A stretch of 64,000 nt of DNA from Punctularia strigosozonata HHB-11173 SS5. Its lineage: Eukaryota; Basidiomycota; Agaricomycetes; Corticiales; Punctulariaceae. Both the position numbers and the translations under genes were made by a program. The notes under the pieces were generated by a model. The model was not told the DNA's origin. It saw only the letters and a program-made list of their open reading frames with translations, and searched no databases. The stretch spans positions 1,546,659 through 1,610,658 of the forward strand of contig NW_006767437.1 in NCBI RefSeq assembly GCF_000264995.1, in the 5' to 3' direction. Shown piece after piece: positions 46,435 to 59,700 of the stretch; within the stretch, counting starts at the first letter, position 1, and each line of letters starts with the position of its first letter.

Positions 46435-47148
46435 ATGGCGTTATCATCCGTCTCGTTTCAGTCGGTGCTTTACGCGCTCGCGCTCGCTCTCCCTCTGCTC
46501 GTCGTCTTCCGTCGCAGCTTTGTGGCTGCCAAAACCACATCCAGTGAGACATCTGCCAGCGAAAACACAGAATCCAAGCCCATCATGCAACCGCCCTCCG
46601 ATGAGCTCGCGCCGCCCAAGGACGATCCCTATACTCTCGAGCAGCTGAAGGAGTTCGATGGGAGCGATCCTAGCAAGCCGATATACGTCGCTATCAAAGG
46701 TGCGCCACATGCCATTTGACTATCGAACACGCTACTCAGATAGCGCTGGCAGGTGATGTGTTCGACGTCACCCGCAAGGCGGACGTGTACGGTCACGGCA
46801 AGTCGTACAACATTTTCGCGGGAAAGGATGGTTCGAAAGGTCTCGGTATGAGCTCGCTCAAGGAGGAGGATGCGGTTCCGGACTGGAGCGAGCTGCCGGG
46901 GAGCGAGAAGAAGGTGCTCAACGACTGGCACTCGTTTTTCTCGTGAGTTTTATTTCCAATGTCGCATTCGCCAGCCTATATGCGCGGTTCCTTTGACCCG
47001 CTCTTCGTTATAATCCAGCCAGCTGGTGGTTGCGTTCTCGTTACTGACAGTTCTTGAACGTCACAGAAAACGGTACAACATCGTTGGACGCGTATCAGAC
47101 CTTCCTCCCGCGGTTGCGAGCAGTTCGTCCACCGGCGCTAATCTGTGA
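46435..47148 (+). CDS. DAP1: Dap1/MAPR cytochrome b5-like heme protein
   Basis: Three exons (46435-46699, 46753-46942, 47067-47148) encode 178 residues. A membrane anchor lies at about residues 10-25 (VLYALALALPLLVVF), followed by a Ser/Thr-rich linker and the heme/steroid-binding domain from about residue 65: YTLEQLKEFDGSDPSKPIYV, GDVFDVTRKADVYGHGKSYN, FAGKDGSKGLGMSSL. The tyrosines in YGHGKSY are the family heme ligands. Dap1 proteins sit in the ER membrane and support sterol-synthesis P450 enzymes such as Erg11 and Erg5. The C-terminus is FSKRYNIVGRVSDLPPA then a short Ser-rich tail. A TATATA stretch at 46303-46308 is a possible promoter element. Confidence 0.93.
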
Positions 47149-47499
47149 TCGCCAGAGATCTTGAAGGTGTACTAACTTGCACTGGCAGCTCTCGTCTGCG
47201 TCGTGGCACTTGTATACTACTGTCGTTTGTGTCTATATTAATCCTCGCTTTCTCGCAGTCGGTCCATCGCCTGAGCCTGCGCTGAGCCTAATCAGGTTCG
47301 AGCCAACACTCTCTGGGACGTTGCAACATATCCGCGGCAGTAACGAACGCGTCATCAATCCAAATCGAGGGATGCGACTACCATATTCAGCACGACACGT
47401 TGAACATCGACGACCTGTCCGTTCACAACTGAGCCCGCACGCCTGTCATCGAACAGAACCTTGACAGCCCGCCAGCCTCCCTTCTGAAAGCAACAGACG

Positions 47500-47508
47500 T
47501 ATAAAAGG
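47500..47508 (+). promoter_or_regulatory. TATA box of the Cys-rich secreted protein gene
   Basis: TATAAAAGG lies 134 bp before the ATG at 47634, a strong match to the TATA consensus and suggestive of a highly or conditionally expressed gene. Confidence 0.55.
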
Positions 47509-47633
47509 GATCGCATTTTGCGTTTGGTTCCCCAGACTTTCACCGGTCCCTCACATCCTAGCCACCCCACCGACAGCTACCTAGCTCGTCCATCCCCGCG
47601 TTACCACTCGCCCAAATCTCAATTATATCAATC

Positions 47634-48660
47634 ATGTTCACCAAGCGCATCCTTGCCCTCGCGATCGTGGCCGTCGCAGTCAATGCCGCGACTTTGCCCT
47701 CGCTCCCGCTCGTCGGATCTCAGTCGAGCCAGGACAGCTCGGCGAGCAACTCGGGCAACTCGGCCTCTACTTCGCAGACGTCTTCCAACAGTACGTACCC
47801 GATAGGCATTCACCCTTCCGATGCATGCTAACGTGTGGCGCTTGCAGACCACTGCGCGGCGGGCACCTTCAGCGGCAGCGGCCAGCAGCCTTGCCAGCCT
47901 TGCGCCAAGGCATGATCCATGCCATTCGCCATCCTTACTCGTCTCTGACCAACTCCCACAGGGCCAGTTCCAGCCCAACCAGGAGTCAACCTCTTGCCAG
48001 CCCGCCCAGCCGGGTTACTACGTCGACTCCGAAGGTGCTTCGTCGCAGACTCCTTGCGGCGCTGGCCACTTCAGCAACGGCTACGCAGACCATTGCAACG
48101 ACGCTGCACCTGGGTACTACGTACGTTTTGCACGCCTTCTCAGATAGACGGAACGCTGATAACCGTCATAGTGCGAGTCGAACACGTGCGAAACTCCTGC
48201 GCCTTGCCCGCCTGGCACCTTCGCGGCCCAATCTGGTCAGGGTACCTGCACTCCTTGCGCAGCGGTTAGTATTATACCTACGAAATTGACTGCTGTTCTT
48301 AACGCCCTTTGTCTCTAGGGATCGTACAACGACGCGAGCGCCCAAACTCAGTGCCAATCGTGCCCCGCCGACCGTCCCAACAGCCAGGAGGGCGCTGTCA
48401 ACTCTGACAAGTGCACGGCCAATGCTCGCAGGGGATTGGATGGTGCGGTCAAGGGAAGCGGATTCCCGCTCGCGACCACCGAGTCTGCCACTTTCCCTTC
48501 GAGCTCTGCGGCGGCGCCTGCTACCACCTCGAAGGCTGCGGGTGGAAAGCGCCAGCTCCCGTTCGATATGCTCCCGACCCCTTCGGCTCCTGTGCCCGCT
48601 CAGAGCTCCGTGGCTTCCGCTCAGAGCTCCACGGCCTCTGCTCATAGTTCCATGGCTTAG
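47634..48660 (+). CDS. Secreted Cys-rich protein with ephrin-receptor-like (GCC2/GCC3) repeats
   Basis: Five exons (47634-47790, 47848-47909, 47962-48120, 48172-48264, 48319-48660) give 270 residues. A signal peptide (MFTKRILALAIVAVAVNAA) and Ser-rich linker precede about four Cys modules: CAAGTFSGSGQQPCQPC, CGAGHFSNGYADHC, CPPGTFAAQSGQGTCTPC and GSYNDASAQTQCQSC. This C-x-G-x-F/Y...C-x2-C pattern is the ephrin-receptor-like / GCC2-GCC3 type. The C-terminus is Ser/Thr/Ala-rich (SSVASAQSSTASAHSSMA) and probably O-glycosylated. No hydrophobic tail for a GPI anchor is seen. The intron at 47910-47961 starts with GC. Such proteins are common in basidiomycete secretomes; their role is unknown, perhaps cell wall or matrix. 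Confidence 0.87.
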
Positions 48661-49634
48661 GCTATAGCGGCGGCGCAAGGGTAAAGGTTCGATCTTTGGA
48701 CTTCGGGGCGATGGTTTCTGGGCTTCGCGATTGATGGTTTTGGGAACTGTACGGTATTCGGTGGTACAAATAAATCTTATTCCTGAACGTGTGTGCCACT
48801 GGGAACGGCAGTAGGCGTCCGCTCAGCGGGATTTATCAGTCTGAGTGCAGCGGCCTTTCTTGGCGTTGGGTCGCCTCTCGCCTTGTCAAGTTCGAGGACA
48901 TACAGTATGTCCTCAGGCCTCATGGCTCGACATCCCGCTCTTGCATGTTGAGGTTAATGTCCTCTACCGTATAAAAACCTTGAATGTACCGTTCCAATGC
49001 CTCGATGCATCATCTATCTAAGTCCAAAGCTGCCGGGTCAATCGTGGGTTTCGATGTCCTCGTCAGTATCCGAAGCGGAAAGCATGCTCGGCATCCTCAC
49101 GCGGGAGTCTCTCGCCCTCTTGGCCAGCTTCTCGCTCTTGCCAAACGCCAACCCCCGAGTCCGCCATGCCATACGAGATGAACAGCCCCTTTACGGATCT
49201 TGGAAGTCGGTCGGCATGCACTTATAGCCGTAGCGTTGCGAGCATATTGGGTGGTTGGGGTCGACAAGTATGACGTCGTGTGCGAATATGCCGTTGAATT
49301 GCTGGCGTCGGCGCTAGAGCGCGTCGAACGCGACTCTTTCTAGCCAGTGTCGACGGCATATGTCTTTCTCGCTCATTCACTCCTCCTCGCATATGGCGCT
49401 GGATTCCAGAGCGATTGCCCGGTCCCGTCGCGCAACGCTCGCTATGAATGTCGGCCTCGAAGTTGGACGGCTCCGCCATGACCTCATGCGTACCTCGTAG
49501 CTGTCAGCCGTCCCCGCATACGTCAGAGTGACCGTGCGCATCCAACAACCCTAAAGACGAGGTGACGCCGCCGACGATGCCTCAAATATACCTCCCTTTC
49601 GCGACCTCTGACGACCGCCGCCGTCGTTGACACG
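48661..49634. other. Intergenic, no gene seen
   Basis: About 1 kb holding the 3' end of the Cys-rich gene and the promoter of the SMP-C2 gene. Small frames here show no motif. Confidence 0.5.
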
Positions 49635-52600
49635 ATGACTACGACAAACCATGTCGCTGGCGAGGGCTACTCTGGCCGCAACCCAGTACCAACCATCGAG
49701 AAATTCAAGGGTCAGTTCATCGGAAAGTTGGCAAGCTGCGTCGCTGACCTTGTCCAACGATAGCGGAGCAAGAGCGCGTAGGCGTCCTTGGCGAATCAAA
49801 CTCTCAGGTCAATGGAGCTGCGCAGAACGGAGACGCGGGTGTCGATGCGGACCAGAACAAGTCGCTGCCGCCGACCCCGGCGGCCCAGCCTGAACCAAAG
49901 TCGAAGCAGGACGAGAAGAAGGAAATGATGGAGCGTCTGCAGCCCCCGAAGGGCGCCAAGGCGACGGACGCGGGGAAGCAAAAGGGCGAGCGCTGGGTGC
50001 GCGACCCCGTCACGGGCCAGGATGTCCTCGTCAAGGATCCTCAGTTCAAAGGCCAGTGTTCAGCAGGGCACAGTTCTACGCTGCATTGCTGACCTGCCCG
50101 CGTTTTTCAGACTTCCGCGAAAAGGGTCTTGACAACGACGCGCTCGATTCCTCCCACAACAAGCTGGGCACGGCGCTTCGCCGCGCGCCTCATCCCTCTG
50201 AAAAAGGACAGGATGGACGGTACCCGGCCCCCACGGCCGCAGACGTCGGCAACATATGCGTGCAAGCTTTCCCACCACCGCTCGAGCCCGTCGACATCTC
50301 CAAGCCGAAGCAGATCCTGCGCACGGGCGCGCTAGTCGTCACCGCCCTGTGTGCCGTCACATGGTGGTTCGTCGCGACCGGCAAGAACCTATCTTGGTTC
50401 GCGTTCTTCTGGCGAAGCTCGCTGCTGGGCACGATCGTCGGTGCGACCTGGGTCGGCTCCGAGAATGCGGGGAGGAAGATTGAGAAGGAGCTGGAGAGGG
50501 TGCGGATGGACCTGCACAAACGGCGGGCGGAGGAGTATAGTCCTCCGACCCCGGAGAGCGTGGAGTGGCTCAATGCGCTGTTGAAACTCGTCTGGGGCCT
50601 AGTCAACCCCGATATGTTCGTGCCGATCGTCGACGTCCGTTTTTGGTTTCCTTGACACACCATCTAGTACTGATGTCATCTTCACAGATGATTGAGGACG
50701 TTCTGCAAGCCTCGCTTCCTGGGATCGTAAGCGCTGTTCGTATTGCAGACCTGGGTCAAGGAACGAACCCTTTACGAATTGTGTCTATGCGTGCGCTTGC
50801 CGATCAACCTGGTCATCCGGACTACCCTCGTGAAGAGTGGGTCGGGCTCGATAAGGACACGCAGAGCAAAATCCAGGCTGAGGAGAAGGATAAGGGCAAG
50901 GCTGAGGAAGTGGACGAGGATCAGACTGGCGACTACTTGGTATGTGACCTTCTTTCCAGTATAGCGCATACACCCAGCTCATATCAGCCTGCTTCAGAAC
51001 TACGAGATCTCGCTGTCCTATCAAGCCCTCCCCGGGCAGTCGCGTAAGCTCCGCTTCCACAACGTGCACCTCATGCTCGAGTTCTTCCTCGGCGTCTACG
51101 ACTGGCTCAAGATCCCGATCCCTATCTACGCCGTCGTCGAAGGCTTCGTGGCTACGGCCCGGCTCCGTATCCAGTTCATCCAGAACCCGCCGTTCGTGCG
51201 CAACTTGACCGTGACGTTGATGGGCGTACCGAAGGTCGAGGTGTCGGTGGAGCCATTCACGAAAGCGCTGCCTAATGTGCTCGACTTGCCTTTGGTGAAA
51301 CAGTTTGTGGAGATGGGTATCGCTGCCGCTGTAAGAGTCGTTGCGCTATATGGGCCCGTACACGAGTCTGATGATGCCTTTTGTTGGACAGGCTGCCCAA
51401 TTCGTGGCACCTAAGAGCCTCACGCTCAACTTGGCGCAGATGCTTGCCGGTGATGGCGTCAAGAAAGACACCGCGGCGCTCGGCGTCCTCGTTATTACCA
51501 TCCACCACGCCGTCGGCTTGTCCGCACAAGATCGCGGCGGCGGTTCGGACCCGTACATCGTGCTTGCGTACGCGAAGTTCGGAAAGCCGCTCTATTCCAC
51601 GCGCATCATCCTCGGCGATCTCAACCCTGTGTGGGAGGAGACAGCATTCTTGCTCATGACGGACGACGAGGTGAAGGCGGAGGAGGAGTTGAGCGCGACG
51701 CTATGGGACTCGGACAAGCGGAGCGCGGACGACCTCGTCGGGCGGGTGACCGTGCCGCTCACGGAGCTGCTGAAGAAGCCTAACACGATGACAGCGAGGC
51801 AGGATAAGCTGCAGGGCTTCGAGGACGCGAACTCCATGCCCGGCACGCTGTACTGGGAGGTCGGCTACTAGTGGGTTGACTGTCGACGCGCCTGATTACC
51901 GAGTGCTGACGACCGGATAGCGAGAAGATGCCGTTGAACAGGGCGTTGATGAAGGAGGATAGCCCGAACGTACCCAAGGAGCTGAAGGACACCGTTGGGG
52001 AGAAGGTCGCGGAGAAACCCACGGTCGCGGATAGTCAGGATGAGGCAGACGCGCTCAAGACACCACCGGATCCGGAAGTTCCCAGTGGTATCTTGTCTAT
52101 CATCATTCACCAGATCAACAACTGTGCGTACCCCGATATTCTCCTACGAGCGAGTCTGCTGATCAACCGCGCTAGTGGAGCGCCAAGATATCAAGGGCAA
52201 CACTGGCAGCCGTGAGGGTCAGGCCGGTCAGGACACGACGGAAGCTGCAGAGGAAGGAGAGCACTTGCCGAACGGCTACTGCGAGATCATCGTGAACGAC
52301 GATATGATCTATAAGACTCGTGTGAAGCAGTACACGAGCATGCCTTACTTCGAGGCCGGCACGGAGAGGTTCATCAGGGATTGGAGGGAGACTATCGTCC
52401 GGGTACAGGTGCGAGATGCTAGGTGCGTAGATGATGCTGCAACATTAGGGATGTTCGTTGACGCGGGACATAGGGTGCGCGAGAAGGATCCTGTTCTGGG
52501 TATCGTCACCGTCAAGCTGTCCGAGCTTTTCAAGAATAGCTCGGAGGTAACGAGGCTATTCTCGCTTCAAGAGGGTGTCGGTACGTAGTACTGTCTCTTG

Positions 52601-53767
52601 GTTTGACGCATGTCTTGAATATGGTTCCAGGATATGGTCGGGCGAACATATCGTTCCTTTTCCGTCAGGTCAAGACCACCTTACCCCGAACTCTGCTCGG
52701 TTGGGATACCGGCACCGTTGAGGTCGTCGGTGGTATCTCCATCGAAGCCGCGCCTGAGTTTCAGGAGGGGTTCCGCACCAAGAAACTCACGATCTCGACG
52801 ACCGACGACGAGTACAAGGTGCCGACGAGCGCCGCGACGGTGGCGGAAGGGAATGTTTCCTGGGATCCGCCCGTCGACAAGATTCGCCTGCCGGTGTACA
52901 ACCGGTACGCCTCCGCGGTGGTGTTCGAGATCGGATCGGGAGGGATCGGGCCACTCGGCGCAGACTCAGACTTTGTGGCTTTGTGCTGGTTGAAGGACGT
53001 GCCCGACGACGAGGAGACGGAGATCAGGGTGCCGGTGCTGAGGAGCAAGAAGCTCGCACAGCTGAGGCAGAATTACAGTGAGCTCATGTGCCAGGTTCGC
53101 CTCGAGATTGAGAATTATGCTCATCCGTGGCCCCCAGTCAACGACCAGACCGCGCACACACACCATTATGACATTGTCGGTTGGCTGAAATGCACCGTTG
53201 TTCTGGATTCCGGATTGGATCCCGATCACGAGGAACAGTAAGCCTTCATGTTTGTCTTGGAAACGTGAGCTGATCTTCTATCATCGATATAGCCAAGAAA
53301 CTCGGGATGAGAAGCAGTACGTCTAGTTCCTTCGTCGCTGAGAACGCTTCGATCTCAGATCTCTTCTCCTCGTTCAGCCGCTATGAAGCGTATGACCGTG
53401 TGGAAGGTTCCGCGGTCATTGCCGCTAAGAACGCCCATGCGAACGATGATGGTGTTATCGATCCCAAGGAGGCGAAGGCGTTGAAGCAAGAGAAGACCCA
53501 CCAGCTCAACATGAGGCATCGGGGCGTCATGCAATATGCGCCGGTCAGGTATGATCTCGATTATCTGTCCTCCTGTCACGGGAGTCTCACGATCACGCTA
53601 GGACGGCGAAGTGGTCCAAGGAGGGCTTGGTCCGTCGCGCGAAGACGATCAAAGACAAGATCTCCGGAAACAAGAGTCGTGAGCGTGAGTCTCGCGTGTT
53701 AGCCGACAAGACGTTGCGGATTGCTGACATCCCTTTGCCTCTAGCTACGGTGGAAACTGAGGCATAA
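49635..53767 (+). CDS. SMP- and C2-domain lipid-transfer protein (Mug190/tricalbin-like)
   Basis: Multi-exon gene encoding over 1,100 residues, starting MTTTNHVAGEGYSG. A cytosolic N-terminal region (GERWVRDPVTGQDVLVKD) is followed by a membrane hairpin (LRTGALVVTALCAVTWWFVA, then FWRSSLLGTIVGATWV). The SMP domain begins SVEWLNALLKLVWGLVNPDM and continues MIEDVLQASLPGIVSAVRI, LSYQALPG and LEFFLGVYDWLKIPIPIY. The first C2 domain is LGVLVITIHHAVGLSAQD with GGGSDPYIVLAYAKF and LNPVWEET; the Asp pattern suits calcium binding. A second C2 starts SGILSIIIHQINN, and a third segment VREKDPVLGIVTVKLSEL follows. The C-terminus ends PTVETEA-TAA. By family it tethers ER to plasma membrane and transfers lipids. 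S. pombe mug190 has this plan. Exon joins in 52.1-52.6 kb are approximate. Confidence 0.88.
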
Positions 53768-56700
53768 GATATTGTGAGGATGGAAGCTTACTCCGAGTCG
53801 TATGCTGTGTATACTTAAGCGGACTGCATAATACACGACTTGTACACACCAACAACTATTTCACTGTATAACACCGTCTTTGACTTCGTCGCTTGGGTGC
53901 TGTACTTGTTTCGTCGGGGTCCTCATTCTGTCATACGTTTCAGGCGGATATAACGCGACGCGCGAAGTCCGAAGGCTGTGGTCAGGCCAGTTCTCGTCGA
54001 AAGTGGAAGCAAACCATGCTGGTGGACTGCCAGCCTCATATGGACGATAGCGAGAAGAGTCGAGGAGGATGGCTATGCAAGGACCGTCCCTTCCAGAGTT
54101 TCGGAATGTTGATTATGAACATGAAGATGAGACCCACTTTATAGCCGGTTTCGACCGGCGCTATGTAGGCTGTGGATTAAAGGAAGATACAAGCTATGCT
54201 TCCCGATCTGATCAGCCCTTAAATCTCTGATTTGATCTCGCACACGAATCTTAACTGCAAGCTGTGGAAGATGCATGCATCGTCATAAGGGGGCGGTGCT
54301 GGCCGAGGATACGGGCGGTACATTGGCGGTGCACCAATGTCAATGCGCGGAGGTAGCGGGGAAGATACGGCGAAGACAACTGGGAATATCATCTTGCAGA
54401 CACCAGAGCTCGAATCTACCGGGATTCCCAAGGACGCCGCTGTCTACCTAAGTTCTCAAAACACGAATCTCAACGGAGAGTTCGAGGGAATGTAAAGTGC
54501 ATTCACAGCAATTACGTACTGAGCAGATCGATGCTAGACCCGGAACTGTTAGCCCAGAAAGGTCAGGTGGGAGTCGCCGTCGAAGGATACCACACTCTGA
54601 GGGGAAAACGGGTCGGAGGAGCGAAGCCGAGATAAACACGAGGCGGGATATCTTTAGCATTCATCGGAACAGTTCTGGCACCTTGGGTCGCTTGACCTCG
54701 GATTGTTGAAGAGCGTGCCCCCAATGCATGCGATGAGCACTGTGGACCAAATGCAGCCAGCCAAACGTCAGCAAAGGGAAAGAACCGCGGAGCGCCGCTG
54801 ACAGCCACGCTATAACCGTTCTCGGGGACCTCAAGGGCTTCGACCTTTCTTCCATACAGAACGCCAGAATTCGGATCCAGTGGGTCAATGTGCAAACTCG
54901 GCCGACGATATGTCAGGTGGACTCAACCGCTAAAGCTACGGCGTCGGTCATGTGGAGACCTGTGCTCGCTGTCGAACGCACAACCACCGGAACGCCCGCT
55001 GCGATACGCTCCCGGTTGAACGTTGAGAGAAGCGGTCGCAATGTCAAGTCCCGGGATGCCCGTGAGATTGCTATGCTGAACTCGGATCCAACCCAACAGC
55101 TCAGCGGCTTGTTCATCAGCCTCAGGAGAAGAGAAGGACCGCGTATCGATAGCACTGGAGATGAACGGATTGATCGAAGAGTCGTTAAGCAACACTATAT
55201 GTTTCGGGAGCATGAGCAGGTTGAGTCCAGTCATGATATTGGGGAGTAATGCACCTTCGTGAGCGCCCAACCGACGGGACTGGAGCGAGGCGAAAGAAAC
55301 GCCGGCTATGATTCCGATCACCTAGTTCACCCATTGGTGATAAAACGCAGGAGTATTGACTTTGCGACTCTTCCGTGACCATCCATTCAGCTGAGCGATT
55401 TCCCAACCCAGCTCAGTAGATGATCGAACCTTGTCATCTTGCCCGCGCGAAGCGTCAGGGTGGGAATTTGAGGTGGTATATCAAGGGTATCACTGAAAAC
55501 AGCACGCCATCATCCAGCCGATTGCAGGGGTTCGCCGGAACTTGCAGCACGTTGATATAGTCCAAGTGCCAGTAATGTCAAAATGCCATGACGCTAGGGA
55601 TAGTCGCTTCGAATCTACCATGGCCGAGACATTGCGGTGGAGGTGATGAAGACGATTCGTCGTCGCAGTCGCGTTCGTGAGGTCGATCTCGGACTGAGCT
55701 TGCATCAACGGTCAACTTCGACCGGAGCGTAGCCCTGTCGGGAAGCAAGTCATACATCAGATTCTCCATACGTCGGCAAACTCGGATGGACTTTGCGTGG
55801 AGTCTACGGGCTGTCGGTGGCGGACGGATGAAACAGGATCGAAGGACGCTTGTTGCCGTACCGCTGCCAGAGCCTGCATCAGAAACACGAGTCAACGTAG
55901 AGTACTCGGATGGTTAGATCATCAGAGGCTGCATCGTCTGAGCTTTCCTGTCCGAGTTGCTATGACTAGTCCGTAAAGCGTGACCGGCGACGGCGGCCGC
56001 TCCACTTGGATACCTGGATTCCACTGAAATCGCGACGAAACATGTTGTATCGCCGTCTTTCCATCGTACTGAGCCGGACGACCATGATACTCGACAGCGT
56101 CCCGAACGCTAGAACCAGGTACTGGACACTAGCAACCGATCCAGCGCGGATAGGTTGAGGTATATGGCCCTCGCAACGGGAAGCGCAAGTTGGTGGCGGG
56201 TATGGAGCCCGAGGAGGTCACCATAACGTTAACCCGTGCAGTACGGGCGCCAATCAGCGTGATTGGTCAGGTGCGGCCTTCAGCAGCCCTTTACGATTGA
56301 AACCTGATTGGCTTTGACAATAATTATCTTCGAATCGCACATGAAAATAGGATATGCCAGCGAGAAGGAAGATAAGCATGCTCGTGGTTATGGACCTGCG
56401 AACTCTTGCTGATAAGTGACGGGGTGCCCTCCATGAGTGCAAGAAGTTCGGTCCGCGCTTGAGGAGTTGCAACTGCGCCGTCCAATATTCGATCATGTTT
56501 TAAGACTAAGTGCATCGGAAACGATCATCGCTATAAACGCGTTCCTCAGTGCCGGCACGATAGAGCCATAAACAGCGAAGACGGGATCAACGATCGACAG
56601 GCGGTGCTGCCTTCTCAGAGAGAACCTTGATGATGAATGAGGCGCCGCACAGCGATGTGGCGGCGGAAGAGCATCGCAGAAAGGACTCCCCAGTTGTGAT

Positions 56701-59700
56701 GGTATCCGAGGCTAGACATGCCATGGAGTATTGACGATGGGAGAAGAGGGTTTCCGATGAGAGGCGTATGTGCGTGCTCGATGGTTCCCTGGACACGACT
56801 CAACACGGATCTCCATGGCGACTCTGCTTCGAATAGCAAGTACATTGCGGTCATCTTCTCTGAATTGGTGAGTCATGAAGAACACTGATGGTGGGCGCGA
56901 GAACCTCGTGGTTGGGATAGAATGAACGCGGGAATTCGGATCTGACTGTCGTACTGATGATCAGATAGTGGAGCTTGTTCCACCCTTGCTCGTTCTGAAT
57001 GCGACGATTTGAGCGAGCGCAGTAGTGAATTGTAATGTTGGCGTTGCTGGTTGATGGGTGACGCGTGCATCGCAACGCAGAGATGGAGGAGGAATGAGAG
57101 GGTTTCAACGACGAGAAGATGAACGGAGGATGCCAACCGCCGCCCGAGGCAGAGACACGGGAGGAAGACTGAAACTCGGGCTCGGCGCGCGCTTGTTTTA
57201 CCACCTGCACGAAAGGGGGCGGTCAAAGAGAAGGGGGTTTTGATTTCCAACTTCGTTAGAGAGCTGGATGGTGCACTGAGCAACGATGAGATCGCGAGGG
57301 CGGGCGCTGGCCATGCGTCACGCGGAGAGCGCTCTTCACGATCCACTACCGGAGCGGGATCTGATCCAAGTAGAGGGTAGTTAAACAGCCGTGTGGCGCA
57401 TCCTCACGTGGGCGCTGCTGAGCGGCCATCGCCAATCCTGGAAAGGAAATCACACTGGCCGATTCGACGTTGAAGAGACGTGGCAGCTCGGGGGGAAGGA
57501 ACCATGCGAGCCTGTGGACAACGCGCAAGATCGGCGGTAGTCCGTAGCAAGGTACCAGGGACGGGGGTTGAGGGTCAGGAACGAGTGTGTGTGCCTCGGG
57601 AGATTGTGCGCTCGAGATGATGGCGCTGCGCTGACCGCAGAATGCCGCGGGCGGTCCATACGTGTCCCCCTGCGTACTCGTGGCTGTCGTCATGAACCTG
57701 AGAGCGTATGCGAGCGTCGGGCGAGATTTATGCGTGCGCATGCATTACAGAGCCTGAGGATACGGCACGGCGTGCGATTTCCTTCGTTGATTCATTGCTA
57801 GCAAATTGCTGATTTCATTGCTGGGTGGTGATTGGGTTGGTGGGAGTGCCGTTGCGCGTGGCAGAATAGGGTATTCTGTAGAGTTGAACGTAAGGGTCAT
57901 GCGTGTGAATCCCTCCATTGTTGCATACCTATGCGCCGTTCGAGCACCAACTCCATCGAGCGAATACTTGCGGGAGAAAGGCACATCTGTCCTCCTTGGC
58001 GGGAATCGCGCGCTCTTTCAAGATGGGAGGCTTGGCGAGTGCTCTCCAGACGGCTCTAGAGGGAAGTCCTGATGCTATCTCCGCTCGATCCCGCTGGCCC
58101 GCCGGCTCGCGATATGGATTCGGCACATATTGCGCATATATGCGTGCCGCGGGGTCGATGTGTCGGCGAACGGAGTTGGGATGTGATCTGGGATCGCGCC
58201 GGGAAACGGGTACGGGCGCCAACTAGGCCGGACGTGTCGAGGAGCCGCTAGCATTTGGAACTGGCATGGATTGGGTGATCGCGCCACGCCCGTCCCACTC
58301 ACGAGCGCGATTCGGCCCTGCCCAATGATGGAGTCCTCGGGCGGAACATGTCATAGGGCATACGAAGATGTCCCAGAGCGTGTCTCGCGTGTATTCAATT
58401 GAAGACCTGGGACAGGATCAATCCGCGCCATCAGTGGAAGCTGTATTTGACAACTCCGAGATCAGATCAGGGATCAAGGGGTGGAGGCAATATAATAGCA
58501 ATCGCTATGGCCGTGGCAGTACGCGCAGCGCAGAAGGAAAGAGCAAAAGTCGGTAGCAAACGGGGGTAAAAGAGAAGGAAGAAAAGCGTCGAAACGCGGG
58601 GGTGGGCCCCACGCGCGGCGTCGGTGGGTCATGCACCGAGGTAGTGGCGTTTCTGACGCCACGAAGCCGGTTGCGGCGCAGGTTAAATTGCTCAGTCATC
58701 CATCCCCATTCGTTCGCAGAGGCCAGAAGACGCCTGGCGTTGCGCCGTCTGGCGGCCGAATTCAGCTATCAGTTGCTTGCAGGGTCGCCAGGCTCGGACC
58801 CGAGTTGCGTGCGCAGGGCGCGTGGGGGCGTTGCCTCTCCGCCGTTGGTCAGGTCTCCCAATTCACGCATCGTTTCACGTATTTGGGCGCCTGAGGGCGA
58901 GTGAGGGATTTCGTGCATCAGGTGCACGGACCAGGTATGGGAGATACACACACTTGGGCCAGTGAGCGCCATTGGCGTCACTACTGACCTGGGTGCGAGC
59001 CGGGTTACGAAACAATGATCGCTTTGATAGAGTTGTAAGAATTCGGAGGGTTGGTGACAGAACTCGTTTGGACAGGAGGTGAGGTCGGGTGACCCACGTC
59101 CACTCGATCCTGAGGTTTCGACCACCACTCAATTGTTGCAGTTCGCCGTTGGTGTAATGTAACAGAGAAGAGGGTTTACAGTGAATCAGACAACTATCAT
59201 CATAGGCATGCGCTAGCGACAGTGCTCCACGCCAAGTGCGAGGAACGCAGGCCAGGTCCGGCTGTCGAGGCGGAAGCGCGATGGTAAGAAGCCGGAGTAT
59301 ATTGATTTGAGTGTATTTGCAGCACGGGTAAAGTGGAGCGGGACTTCTGCATGTTTTTGGCGGGGCTGCCCGCGGACATCTTTGCCTATAATCTATTTTG
59401 ACGAAGGTGACTGAGGTCGTCCGTATCAAATCAGGGGTGACGGTCGCTCATGCTATCAGATGTTCTAGGGCTACGGCCTATTAATCCACAGGATGGACTT
59501 CACGTCGCGTCGCTAACTGCGTGCGTGAGCAGTACTGGAGAAGCGATGGGTGGAAATGAATTACAGAAGATTCGTTGATCATATAAACACGAATAGATAC
59601 GACCAGCGATCAGATCGTAGACAGTGGGAAGAGCACTTACGACGGTTTGAACCGACTGTTGAGACGGACGCGTGGTGAAGAGAAGTTTAGTCCTAAGATT

